Source: Xylona heveae TC161
Lineage: Eukaryota > Ascomycota > Xylonomycetes > Xylonales > Xylonaceae
Direction of reading: 5' to 3'
DNA length: 64,000 nucleotides
Assembly: GCF_001619985.1 (NCBI RefSeq)
Contig: NW_017264195.1
Span: 1,488,001-1,552,000, forward strand
The notes beneath the pieces were generated by a model. That model did not search any database. It saw only the letters and a list, made by a program, of their open reading frames with translations, and was not told where the DNA came from. This document shows positions 33,456-43,141 of this stretch, one piece after another; position 1 is the stretch's first letter, and every line of letters starts with the position of its first letter. Both the position numbers and the translations under genes were made by a program.

Positions 33456-35071
33456 TTATCGAATATCCAGCTGGAGCGGCTTGAATTTACCGCCCACAGT
33501 TCCACATCGTGGGCAGCGGCTAATCTTGTCGCGGCTCTGTTGGACGAGCAGGACATCAACACAGTCATGGCATATGCCACAAATGCACTCGGTGCATGCG
33601 TAGCTTTGTTTGAGGAAGCTAGGGCGCGAGCATGCAGCGCAATAGATCTGGACCATTTGAGAGGGAGAAGTAGGCGACGAGTCGGAAAGGCCATGTGCTT
33701 GCATATGAAAATTTCTGCCGGACTGGGTGGTCGAGTCAATGGAAGACTCCACAGAAGGAAAGGGTTGTATATACGGATCGGCAGGAGGGGGCGTCAAAGC
33801 TTGTTGCAAAGGCGATGCCACATAAGATTGAAAGTGAGAATTGGAAAATGGGGGCATCGAGCCCCGACTGATGAGCAGCGGCGACTGCGGGACCTAATTC
33901 CGGGTCTCAGAAACTATTTTAAAAAATAATAAAACTAAGAAAAATACTTACTGGGGTGGAATCCTGCTCATCTTCAGCTTCGGTGGCTGACGCTGCCGCA
34001 TCAATAAGGTCTTCCCATCTCTTGCCCAACGCCAAAGCATGACCCTGAGGTTCTGCAGAATATGCTTTTCGTCCTTCATAGCTCATCCTTCTCGCATGCT
34101 CCTTTGACTTTGTCCTCTCATGCTTGGCTTTTCGTGCATGTGAAGTAATGGAGGACTTGCGGGGCCTTGCATGTTTATCTCGCCGATGAAGTGGCGGAAG
34201 GGTGGATGAACGCCCCGGTGGTGAACGTGGGATGATAGAAGGAAGTAATTCACGTGGTTTGTGGGAGAGATGGAAAGGCTCATCCTTGAACATGCGAACT
34301 TCGTGACGAGAAAAATCAGGCGATAGCTTAAGTCGGGAATGATTCCCTTCCAGATCAGATTGTGCTTCCTGAAGAAGGACATTGTCAGAAACCCGTGAAA
34401 ATATGGAGATTTCAAGATTCGACTCACCGTCTCTGACTCCCAATCAGAATCCGGTCGGTGGGTATGCAGCTGCGCCAGAGCCGCTGCAGCACTTGCGGCC
34501 GGCAAAAGGGCCGAAGGGTATATCTCATCCGAAGTCCTAGGCGTAGCAGGCGAGCTTATATCGCCTTCATATGCCATTTTGGAGCGACCAGCGCCTGTTT
34601 AAAATGAAATGACCGACAATGTCAGTTGTGGAGGCTTGGGATGCAGGGGCAAACAGCAAGCACTGACCCGACGAGCGGATAGATGCTCCAACCGGTTGTG
34701 GAGGACGCTCGGATGGAGGCGAGTTTATCATTAGAAGAAAGCTCTCCTCAGTGGCAGGGAGCTTTGCAATATAATGTTCTGGGTGCGCACGGCGGATATG
34801 CTCCTGCATTGAGCGATATCGCTTCTCCTACTCATCCGACATCACGTTATTACTCATGTCTCCAAAATGGCTAGAACAAATCATGCGAGCAAGAGCACAG
34901 TCCCAAGCACAAATAAAATTAAGAAATCAATTAGAACGAGAGACGGGAAAGACTCACGCCGAGGCAGCGTTTTCGGCAGCTTGAGCCATCTTGATTCCTC
35001 AGCGGACAGACCACTTCATTATTTGCGTCCGTAACGGAGAAAGAGCTGGTGAGGGAGGATCGCGGCGGCAT
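33456..35071 (-). CDS. Conserved fungal protein with N-terminal Cys/His motif and C-terminal RING-like Cys cluster
   Basis: Function unknown to me. Inferred exons are 34958-35071, 34668-34827, 34428-34594, 33952-34368 and 33456-33884, giving 428 residues with every junction in phase. The N-terminus MPPRSSLTSSFSVTD leads to VCPLRNQDGSSCRKRCLG, spliced to EKRYRSMQEHIRRAHPEHYI: Cys22, Cys32, Cys36, His48, His53 form an irregular zinc-finger-like set. AKLPATEESFLLMI follows. The middle is disordered and basic. The C-terminus has nine Cys (YCAACSR, YACTECICGICHDCVDV, SRCPRCGTVGGKFKPLQLDI), resembling a RING or double zinc-ribbon. I chose the ATG at 35071 over the nearer ATG at 34992 because only the first frame joins in phase to the EKRYRS exon; the other leads to a wrong frame. 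Possibly a nuclear or ubiquitin-related protein, but that is only inference. Confidence 0.8.
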
Positions 35072-37245
35072 GGCCTGCATGTATCCTCTGCGCAAGCAGC
35101 TATCATGCAATGGTGTGGATTGGGTATCCGGATGGTGAGTAGTCTAGTCGACTGCTGGAAAAATTCACTCGAGAGACCAGAGCCAGGTTGAGCAGGAGTA
35201 GCTAGCTGGCGGGGGAGCAAGAGCACGATAGGGAACAAAGTAAATACGATAGGATTTGCGGCAGGGATAATCGATAAGGAACGATTAGAAATGGTTCGCG
35301 TCCCACAAAAGCTAGAATGGGAGACACTTCAAAGGAGATGAAGAGGTAAAAAGAGGGCAGGTTTTCATCAGAAGAGCTTGGACACTCAAATTGGAGGTCG
35401 ACCATTCAAAGGTCAGGACAGGATAGTAATGGTGTGCAGTACCAAAGCCTGTCAGAAATGTGATGCGGTGTGGTGATTTGTTCCTGAGGGCCGCTGGTGT
35501 TGAGGGGCAAGCACAGGGCGACCCCACCACATAAGAGGGGTTGGACTCTCTTTCTATATCAATGCCAATCCCAAAGAGCCTTTTCTGATCAAACAGCACC
35601 TCTTCTGAAGCAAAGAGGCGAAAAAGCTGAGCAAGAGGAATTAGGGCCGAACAAGGGCCAAAGCTAAACAGCTAACTTGCAAAAGGCACAAAAACGCAAC
35701 TCAACTTACCTCTCCTCATCGGCCAGCTCTCTTGCTTTTTTTTCTCATCCAGCTCCGCTGCAACCATCTCCCCCGGTCCGCCCGTATCATTGGTCCAAGC
35801 GAGAGAAACGAAGGAGGTGGTTGCCCGATTAAGACTAACCCGGGGAAAACCTCGAGGAATGGGGCGTGCTGACTTTTTCGCCACGCATGCCATTCCCCCA
35901 ATGCATTTGCTGGTCCGAGAAAAGACATCATAGTTTCACGAGCTCCCATTAAGCGAGCTGCTCCTGAAGGTGTGCAGGAGTACCGGTACTTTTGATAGGT
36001 AGATATTACCTGTGTCTTAGACCCTCAACGTGGAGCATCCTACTAAGGTACGAAAGTTGAAAGTACCACTACTGATTGCGCTTGGTGCGCCGAACAAACG
36101 CCGAGAGCTATAGCTAGTTGATAGAGGATGCCAGGATGCATGGTGAAAAATTCTCTGACAGGAAAGAAAGATTTTTCAATGCTACCATTGCATTAGCCGT
36201 TCATATTTCATTGAAAGGCCTGTCTGTACACCTTTAAGCAGAGTACATTTTCTCGGCATGTCAAAAATGAGGGCTGACCTTTCCATGGGTGGATTAGGAG
36301 GAAAATTAACAATGGTTAATGTGCCCATGTTGAAAATCCGACACATCCACTGCTTCACAATCGGCAAAGGGCACCTCCGCATAGGAACTAAAATGAATAC
36401 CAAGTTTGCCAGACTCAACAGTCAATGTATGCGATTTATACAGATCCAATACACTGGCCGCGGGTGGTCATGTTTTTACCAATTTCGCAGCCTGTCGTAA
36501 CGATTGCTTCAAGCTAGATGTATCATTGTCTCTATTGTTTTGCAAAAGCTCAACGAAGAAAAAAGTCGTCACATAGTACTACGTAAAACCTCTCCAATCG
36601 TCTGCATGTGAAAGAGGGTTCTGGGTGGACCTATCAATTGAAAGGGAAATTAGTAGGACAATCTGGAGCAACCCGGTCTTGGGGTGACCCTGCATCTTCA
36701 TAACACGATAAAGTCCGCTAATTTTCCCATTCTTCAATTCTTTTCGCTGGCAAGTCTAGAATGGGGAAATTTTTGGTACGTTTCGCAGGGACCGAAGCTG
36801 CCTGTTGCACCGTTGGGCGCCACCACGGGAAGGGGGAAGTTCGATAACCGCCAAAACTTGCCCATACCGCCATTGCCGGGACGTCTTGTGTCATGCAAGT
36901 CCAACCAAATCAAAGAACCCCAAACAAAGGGTTCTCATTAATATATATGGAAACACTTTCCGACCGGACGTACGGGGTACTGTAATCAGACAACCCTCCC
37001 GGAATGGATGCCGAGATCATGCGTGAGATGGTTCCGGATTCTCGGAGCTGCTGAAATCCGACTTTTATCATTCTGTGCCTACCCCGTCTCCCCAGAATTG
37101 AAGCTCCATGCTCAAATCTGAACATTCCCAGCTACCGCAAGAGCTTAGGCTGCTTATTGTCGTGTGCTCTTTTTTTACCCCTCCTAGATGACACCCTATC
37201 GATTAACCTATTGCTTGAATCAATCTCAAGCCAAGACAGGACAAC
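35072..37245. promoter_or_regulatory. Large divergent intergenic region
   Basis: About 2.2 kb between divergent starts. It should carry the promoters of the zinc-finger protein gene and the lactamase-fold gene, probably with a long 5' UTR on the left. One copy of the palindromic word GTACCGGTACTTT is at 35980-35992. Reading frames up to about 95 codons overlap and show no family features. Confidence 0.5.
35980..35992. repeat. Dispersed palindromic word GTACCGGTACTTT, copy 1
   Basis: Identical to copies at 40148-40160 and 40749-40761. The first ten bases are a perfect palindrome. It lies in the divergent spacer upstream of the zinc-finger protein gene. Confidence 0.85.
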
Positions 37246-38247
37246 ATGTCACTGACGATCAAGCACCTTAACGCCGACGCGTCATTTTTGCTTACTTTTC
37301 AACCATTTACTACGCCAGCACCTACAGCCTCAGCTCATGGAAAAGGGAAAGCACCGGCCCATGTGCCTGGAAGCTTCTCCATAGTTATTGATCCCTGGCT
37401 TTCCGGCTCGGTGGAGAACGTTCACCCAAAGGTCCAATATACACGGAATCTCGTTCCATCATGCATTTCATCCTTGAAAGAGCTGGCTGAGGCCCCGGAC
37501 GTGGTTCTCATTTCGCAAGCTAAGTCGGATCATTGTCATGAGGAAACGCTGGTCCAGCTCCCGACCACGGGCAAAAAGACGACATATATCCTGGCTGAGC
37601 CAGCCGCGGCGAAAAAGATCAAAGGATGGAAGCACTTTCTGCCGTCACTTGTGCACCCTCTTGAGGCCTTTGACGAGAAGAAAAAGGACAAGAGTCTCCA
37701 TCGGTTTACCTTGCCGGCTCTACATCAGGAGCGAGGGACCCCAGGAGAAGTAGCTATAGCTTTTATTCCGGATAAATGGGACATGACCGGCCTCCACAAT
37801 GCTGTCGGCATAACCTATCGCGCCCCAACAGCTACAGGTCGAAAGGATGGCAAGCCTGGTCCCTGCCTTTCAATCATCTACACTCCTCATGGTATCCCGT
37901 ACCCGCTCTTAGAGCGCTACGTCTCTTCCCATCTAGCAAAGGAAGGCGCTCTCCCACTTTCACTGCTGCTGCATTCGTTCGATCGCGTTGAGAACCCCTG
38001 GTGGCTCGGTGGAACTCTCTTGGCTGGCCTGCCTGGTGGGATTGATATCGCCAAGAACCTCTACCCGCGGGCTTGGATCAGTGCACATGATGGCGAAAAG
38101 GAAAACCGCGGCGCAGTGGTCCACAATTTGAAGACGGTAAGATACAGTCACACCGACGTCGAGGCAGCTCTCAAGGATGAATACTCCGCACATACAGATG
38201 TGTTGGTCATGGAACCTGGAGCAGAATACAAGATAAGCGTTGCGTGA
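37246..38247 (+). CDS. Metallo-beta-lactamase-fold protein (UlaG-like group)
   Basis: Intronless gene for 333 residues. The metallo-hydrolase fold is indicated by the N-terminal strands MSLTIKHLNADASFLLTF and GSFSIVIDPWLSGS, then PDVVLISQAKSDHCHEETL, the region equivalent to the HxHxDH metal site. Here the two first histidines are replaced (SQAKSDHCH), keeping only Asp-His plus a following His. Later strands are PCLSIIYTPHGIPYP, LPLSLLLHSFDRVENPWWLG and RAWISAHDGEKENRGAV. The UlaG-like beta-lactamase domain is common in fungi with a similar changed motif, so activity may be lost or altered; no substrate is known. The start follows a pyrimidine-rich leader and CAACATG-type context. No signal peptide or membrane segment is seen, so probably cytosolic. 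Confidence 0.85.
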   Translation: MSLTIKHLNADASFLLTFQPFTTPAPTASAHGKGKAPAHVPGSFSIVIDPWLSGSVENVHPKVQYTRNLVPSCISSLKELAEAPDVVLISQAKSDHCHEETLVQLPTTGKKTTYILAEPAAAKKIKGWKHFLPSLVHPLEAFDEKKKDKSLHRFTLPALHQERGTPGEVAIAFIPDKWDMTGLHNAVGITYRAPTATGRKDGKPGPCLSIIYTPHGIPYPLLERYVSSHLAKEGALPLSLLLHSFDRVENPWWLGGTLLAGLPGGIDIAKNLYPRAWISAHDGEKENRGAVVHNLKTVRYSHTDVEAALKDEYSAHTDVLVMEPGAEYKISVA

Positions 38248-39085
38248 TATTGACGCTGGGCGTCTCGGACTTTTTTTCGTTCGTACAATTTGGACTCATT
38301 ACCGGGAGGCTTTTTCCCGCCTATGATCCATTTGTTCTCGCAGACTTCATGATTATATGTGCTTGATGGTGTTAATCACAGGAGGGTTTTCAGCACACGC
38401 ATAATTCGAAATATGTGATCACGCCATGATGTGGTCCTCCTTTAATCATCAACTTAGACTCGACTAAACATCTCACGTTTTAATTTCAATAGATTCTTGC
38501 TTTCACATAGGAAATGTCAAACAAGTAAGCAGTGACTCTGTCGGCCCACAAGCAAGAAAATATGGAGGTCTGTTTGAGCTGCAAGCTGGTGAATCATTGG
38601 TCTGTCATATTGTACTGAACCCAACATGAGCTTAAGCACCTTGTCTCATCTACTGTGTATCGAGTGACGCTGACGTAACTCGGCCCTGTCACAAATCTGG
38701 CATGTACATACGCGGGCCCTTTACCCCACATTCTACGACCCCTGGATCATGGTGTAAAAGTATCCGATGTCACTGCTAAAATCGAAATGAAATCGGAAGA
38801 TTTGAGGCCATAGAAGACTAATGAGAATCCGCACGACAGAAAATATCATATGCACATCCGCTACTTTCACAAGTTGAAAAATTTTGCAGCAATCGAATCT
38901 AAGTATTAGTGATGGAGTTTCTGTCTGAAAACTTTTACGTTCCATACATCTATTGCAGATGCGGATAAGTAAACAACTAACGAAATTGACTGCCACAAAA
39001 TCAACATGTCTCGATATTGACGCTCAGCCTTGAAGGCATAGTTGCATCACATCAAGACAGGCCATCCTCCGCAGGCGCAATCCAT
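38248..39085. other. Convergent intergenic region
   Basis: About 840 bp between the 3' ends of the lactamase-fold gene and the cyclophilin gene. T-rich termination-like sequence directly after 38247. I see no gene or repeat. Confidence 0.45.
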
Positions 39086-40027
39086 TTACAGCTGACCAGC
39101 GGCAGCGATAGTGGGGCGCTTGTTGTAGCGGATAGCACCGGAGCTGCTGCCGCAAGCCTCAATGGCCTTGACAATGCGCAGCGACTCCTGGTCAGCAACC
39201 TCACCGAAGACGACGTGCTTGCCATCCAACCAGGAGGTGACAACGGTGGTGACGAAGAACTGAGAGCCGTTGCTGGGGGATAGGTCAGCAAGAAGTAAAG
39301 GGCATGGTATTTTAAATTTGGACATACGTGTTGGGACCAGCGTTGGCCATGGAGAGAAGACCGGGGCGGTCGTGGCGGAGCTTAAAGTTCTCGTCAGGGA
39401 AGCGCTCGCCGTAGATGGAGCGGCCACCGACACCCTACCAGAACGGAGATTAGTTCAGAAGCTCAAAAAAGCCAACTCGCTGTTATCAAATCCCAAAAAA
39501 GGGGACCCATGAGTCTGCGTAGCGAAGTTGGGTTACTTACAGTGCCCTTGGTGAAGTCACCACCCTGAAGCATGAACTGGGGGATCACACGGTGGAAGGT
39601 GGAGGGCTTGGGGGTAGCGTAGCCAAAGCCCTTCTCACCAGTGCAGAGAGCACGGAAGTTCTCGGCGGTCTTAGGGACGACATCGTCGAAGAGGTTGAAG
39701 GTGATACGGCCGCTCTGAGCTATAATTTGCCATTAGCCTACGTCTAAATAGAGCAATTGCCAAATCCAAAGCTTTTCGAAGCGGGAAAAAAAAAAGTCGG
39801 TGAAGCTTACCCTTAACCTCACGGGTAGGGTTGTTGTTGGCGTCGAGGACGGGGCCCTCCCACTCGCAGTCGAAATAGGTCTGGATAGTCATGATGGGTG
39901 AAGATGCGTGGAAAGATCGAGTGTAGGAATTGAGAGAAGATTGTTGAAGGAAAGAAGAACGAGAGCGAAGTAAAGACAACGGGGAGGAGGTCGAGAAAAG
40001 GAAGGTGGGGTTCCGAATGAGGGGCAT
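39086..40027 (-). CDS. Cyclophilin A-type peptidyl-prolyl isomerase with probable mitochondrial presequence
   Basis: Proline isomerase and cyclosporin A receptor. Inferred exons are 39811-40027, 39541-39719, 39328-39434 and 39086-39272, giving 229 residues from the first ATG. The cyclophilin domain starts near residue 46 and shows [36 protein letters not shown] with the catalytic Arg, [12 protein letters not shown] and [12 protein letters not shown] with the cyclosporin-binding Trp. Residues 1-45 are rich in Ser, Arg and Leu with no acidic residue ([20 protein letters not shown]), a typical mitochondrial targeting peptide with a likely cleavage near RSFHASS. A second in-frame ATG at 39892 opens [13 protein letters not shown] and would give a 184-residue cytosolic form. 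Neurospora crassa makes both forms from one gene, so dual targeting is likely here too. Confidence 0.95.
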
Positions 40028-40147
40028 GATTCTGATCTAATGGCGAGGTAAGTAAACGAAGCGCTCTCCTTTGCTTTGTTTTAGGGTAGAAGAGGGGTCC
40101 CCAAGTACAGTACGACACTGGGTGTCCGTGAACAGGCTCCGGCACAG

Positions 40148-40160
40148 GTACCGGTACTTT
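40148..40160. repeat. Dispersed palindromic word GTACCGGTACTTT, copy 2
   Basis: Lies 121 bp upstream of the cyclophilin start codon, within likely promoter DNA. It is preceded by cag, unlike copies 1 and 3. Confidence 0.85.
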
Positions 40161-40748
40161 GGGGGGTGAGATTTCTCAAGGTGCATGCATCAATCAACAG
40201 CCCGGATCTCAGAATCGAGACCAAACGAAGCTCCACAGACCAACCGCTCGACTGCAAAGCAACATGTGCAAGGGGGTGGGGCCCACTGAGCTCACCTTTT
40301 GGCTGCTTTCGATCTAGAGCTCGTGCGATACGGGATGGAATAATTGGGCCGCGCGTAATGGCCGGACAGGTACTGCTACAGAGAGCTTGTACCAGTGGAT
40401 GGAAGAGGCAAATTCGGGGCACAAGGGAAGCAGCAGCAGCTGGCAGTAATAGCAAAAGGGTCCTCGGATTATGGGAAGAAAAGGGCCACCGCGTAGCCGG
40501 GGGTAATGGCTTCTATATAGAAAAGATGGTTTCAATTGAGAGTAAACTAAGATGCACCAGCAACGAATAACAATTCCCGAATAGTTTCCGTTTGCTGAGA
40601 GGAAAAGGAGAGAACCAAGGGAAAAGGGAGGATTTTGCGTTAGACTGGGGAAAGTTGGTGGGGCTTTAGACGGGACTGAGAAGGAAATCTAGAAAAGCTC
40701 TTTAACCCACTGGAGCATTGACTGTTCTGCAAGGCACGCAAAGCGAAG

Positions 40749-40761
40749 GTACCGGTACTTT
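40749..40761. repeat. Dispersed palindromic word GTACCGGTACTTT, copy 3
   Basis: Lies between the cyclophilin and ENTH-adaptor genes, about 520 bp before the latter's start. Flanks differ from the other copies, so the word is not part of a longer repeat. Confidence 0.85.
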
Positions 40762-41267
40762 GTCGTCGCCTCGGCCGGCACATGCCTGGCGTATCGGTAC
40801 TCGGGCTTTGTTTTTCCATTAGCTGAGTGATGAACCTTAGTAACATGGAATTGTCATGGAAACCGCTGGAGGGTTTTGGGGAAGCTTCATTAAGTTATGA
40901 CACTTTATCCACGTTTGCACCTGACAATGCAACTTTACTACTTGAGAACTTGTGCTAATGTGACAAATCATTGCTATTAAAAAAATCCCAAAATGATCAT
41001 TGATGTTTAATTCATCTTCAGGAAATGCGAATCATATTCGAGCTAGAGCGTCCATACCATAGGTGAAGGGAAGCTTACAGCACATGAATAAGCTGCCACT
41101 ATTGCTCTTGTCGTCTGACGTAGTTATCCAGCCGCAGAGGCCACTCATCGGGTTTCCTGAAGCCGATGCCCAACAGTGAGCTCGACCGAGGACCTCAGAC
41201 GTCAAGCATTGGTGACCAGGCTTTGGCTACCTATCAAACTCAGCTGGCACGGCGAAGAAAGCTCATC

Positions 41268-43141
41268 ATGGACTTCAGTAATCTTAGAGATCAGGTTTCT
41301 AACCTGACAATGTACGACCTCAAGGCGGGTGTGCGGAAGGTCCAGAATGGTAAGCCAACCGTCTATTCGCGGATGAACCACCCCTGACTGATCGATCGAT
41401 GTAGTGGTCATGAACTACACGGAAATGGAGGGCAAGGTTCGCATTTCTAAAGAGCAATGGTGCTTTTCTTGACTTTGTAAATTAACGATCCGCCAGGTCC
41501 GGGAGGCAACGAACAATGAGCCATGGGGCGCTTCGTCGACACTGATGCAGGAGATTGCTAATGCAACATATAATTAGTATGTTTCTCATTTCTCTGTCTG
41601 GAGCATACTTATTGAACATTATCTAGCCAGCAGTTGAATGAAATTATGCCAATGATTTACAAACGATTTACGGAGAAAGCTGTCGAGGAGTGGAGGCAGA
41701 TATACAAGGTGAGTCCCTCCAAGGCATATCAGATCCCATGACCATGCAGCTAATTTGCTTCTCCTAGGCTCTTCAACTTCTTGAATTCCTTGTGAAGAAT
41801 GGTTCAGAACGCGTGATTGACGATGCCAGATCGCATCTTTCTCTCCTCAAAATGCTCCGTCAGTTCCATTACATCGACCCCAATGGCAAAGACCAGGGTA
41901 TCAATGTCCGTAATCGCGCAAAGGAGCTGGCAGAGTTATTGAGTGATGTTGACCGCATAAGGATGGAGAGAAAGAAATCTCGATCGACAAGGAATAAATA
42001 CGGCGGATATGAAGGTAGCAGCGCCAGCATGGGCACTGGAAGTAGCCGATATGGAGGCTTCGGCAGTGGCTCCGCAGCAGGCTTCGGAGGCTACAGTGGC
42101 GGTGTATATGGTGATGGTGGAGGATTTGGTGGAAACGCCGAGTCCTTTGACGATATCGCTCCCCGCGGTGATCGATTTGAGGAATATAACGAGTATGACG
42201 AGGGTGCTGTTGCAGCCCCCGGACGTCGCAAGGCGGACATGCCATCGGCATCGCAAGTCCGCCGGGAAGCTGCGGCCAAGGCCGAGCCGCCGAAAAAGAA
42301 GGAGCCTGAAGTAGATCTCTTTTCATTCGGTGACGATGACGTATCGCAGCCCGCTGCACAACCATCCACAATCGCCAATGGCAAGAAACCCGCAATCAAT
42401 GACACCTTTGGTTCCTTGCAGTCGGCAGCGGCTGATGATGACGACTTTGACGATTTCCAATCTGCTGCGCCACCATCACAAACTGCTCCTCAACCGTCTC
42501 TAAGTAATATTCATCCACCAGCATCAACTTCTACGACCACAGCCTCCACCCAATTCGCGGCTCCAAAGCCAGTTTCCGTATCCCAGGGTACGAATATCAA
42601 CGATCTTGTCGGATTCGCGTCGATTTCTCCTGCCGCAAGCAACACTAATACGCCCTCCAACACGTCCGCATTTTCTCCGCCATCTCTAGCAGCATCTCAA
42701 GCGCAAACGGCCCCAAGACCGACCGGATATCAAGCCGCTCAGCCAAACTATTTCACCTCTGTTACTGCCAACACATCACAACAACCTCAGCTAGGTAGGA
42801 GCTTGTCTTCTACCTCAAGTCTGCACTCTGCTACAACAAGTGCCAACAATCCTCTCTCTGCGCAGCCGGCTAGCAAACCGGCCCCTACGGGAGATGTATT
42901 TGGTTCTCTGTGGAGCAGTGCAAGTGCCGGTATCAAAAAGCCCAGCACGTCGGGACAGCAAGGACCGAATCTCGCCAGTATGGCCAAGGAAAAGGCCAGT
43001 GCGGGCATTTGGGGAGCCAGCCCAGCAGGGTCAACGGTTTCATCGCCTCAAAAGCCACGCGCTCCTCCTGCGGGAGCATCTGCCAACCAGCCAGCCGCAG
43101 GACAAAAGCTTGGAGGCGGCCTTGATGATCTACTCGGGTGA
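41268..43141 (+). CDS. ent3: ENTH-domain clathrin adaptor (epsin-related, Ent3-like)
   Basis: Adaptor for clathrin-mediated transport between Golgi and endosomes. Inferred exons are 41268-41349, 41405-41436, 41497-41576, 41627-41708 and 41768-43141, giving 549 residues. The ENTH domain (1-150) starts MDFSNLRDQVSNLTMYDLKA, then VVMNYTEMEGKVREATNNEP, WGASSTLMQEIA, IYKRFTEKAVEEWRQIYKAL and LLEFLVKNGSERVIDDAR. A Gly/Ser/Tyr-rich stretch (about 180-225) follows. Then come VDLFSFGDDD and DDDDFDDFQSA, acidic-phenylalanine motifs like those that bind clathrin-adaptor gamma-ears, and a Ser/Thr/Pro/Gln-rich tail with DVFGSLWSSA and a C-terminal GGGLDDLLG. I chose the ATG before MDFSNL, the usual Ent3/Ent5 start; an in-frame ATG at 41166 would add 34 residues. 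Donor GTTCGC of the 32-nt exon is weak. Ent3 versus Ent5 is inferred from the tail motifs. Confidence 0.9.

Larger units (their letters stand above)
40028..41267. promoter_or_regulatory. Divergent region between cyclophilin and ENTH-adaptor genes
   Basis: About 1.2 kb holding both promoters. The palindromic word GTACCGGTACTTT occurs twice, at 40148-40160 (about 120 bp before the cyclophilin start) and 40749-40761. The open frames here are short and overlapping. A possible upstream extension of the ENTH gene (ATG at 41166, in frame) is judged unlikely. Confidence 0.5.

Noticed and set aside
41166-41267. Upstream in-frame ATG of the ENTH gene (34 added residues)
   Set aside because: ENTH proteins normally start at MDFSNL-like sequence; the extra residues look like translated leader.
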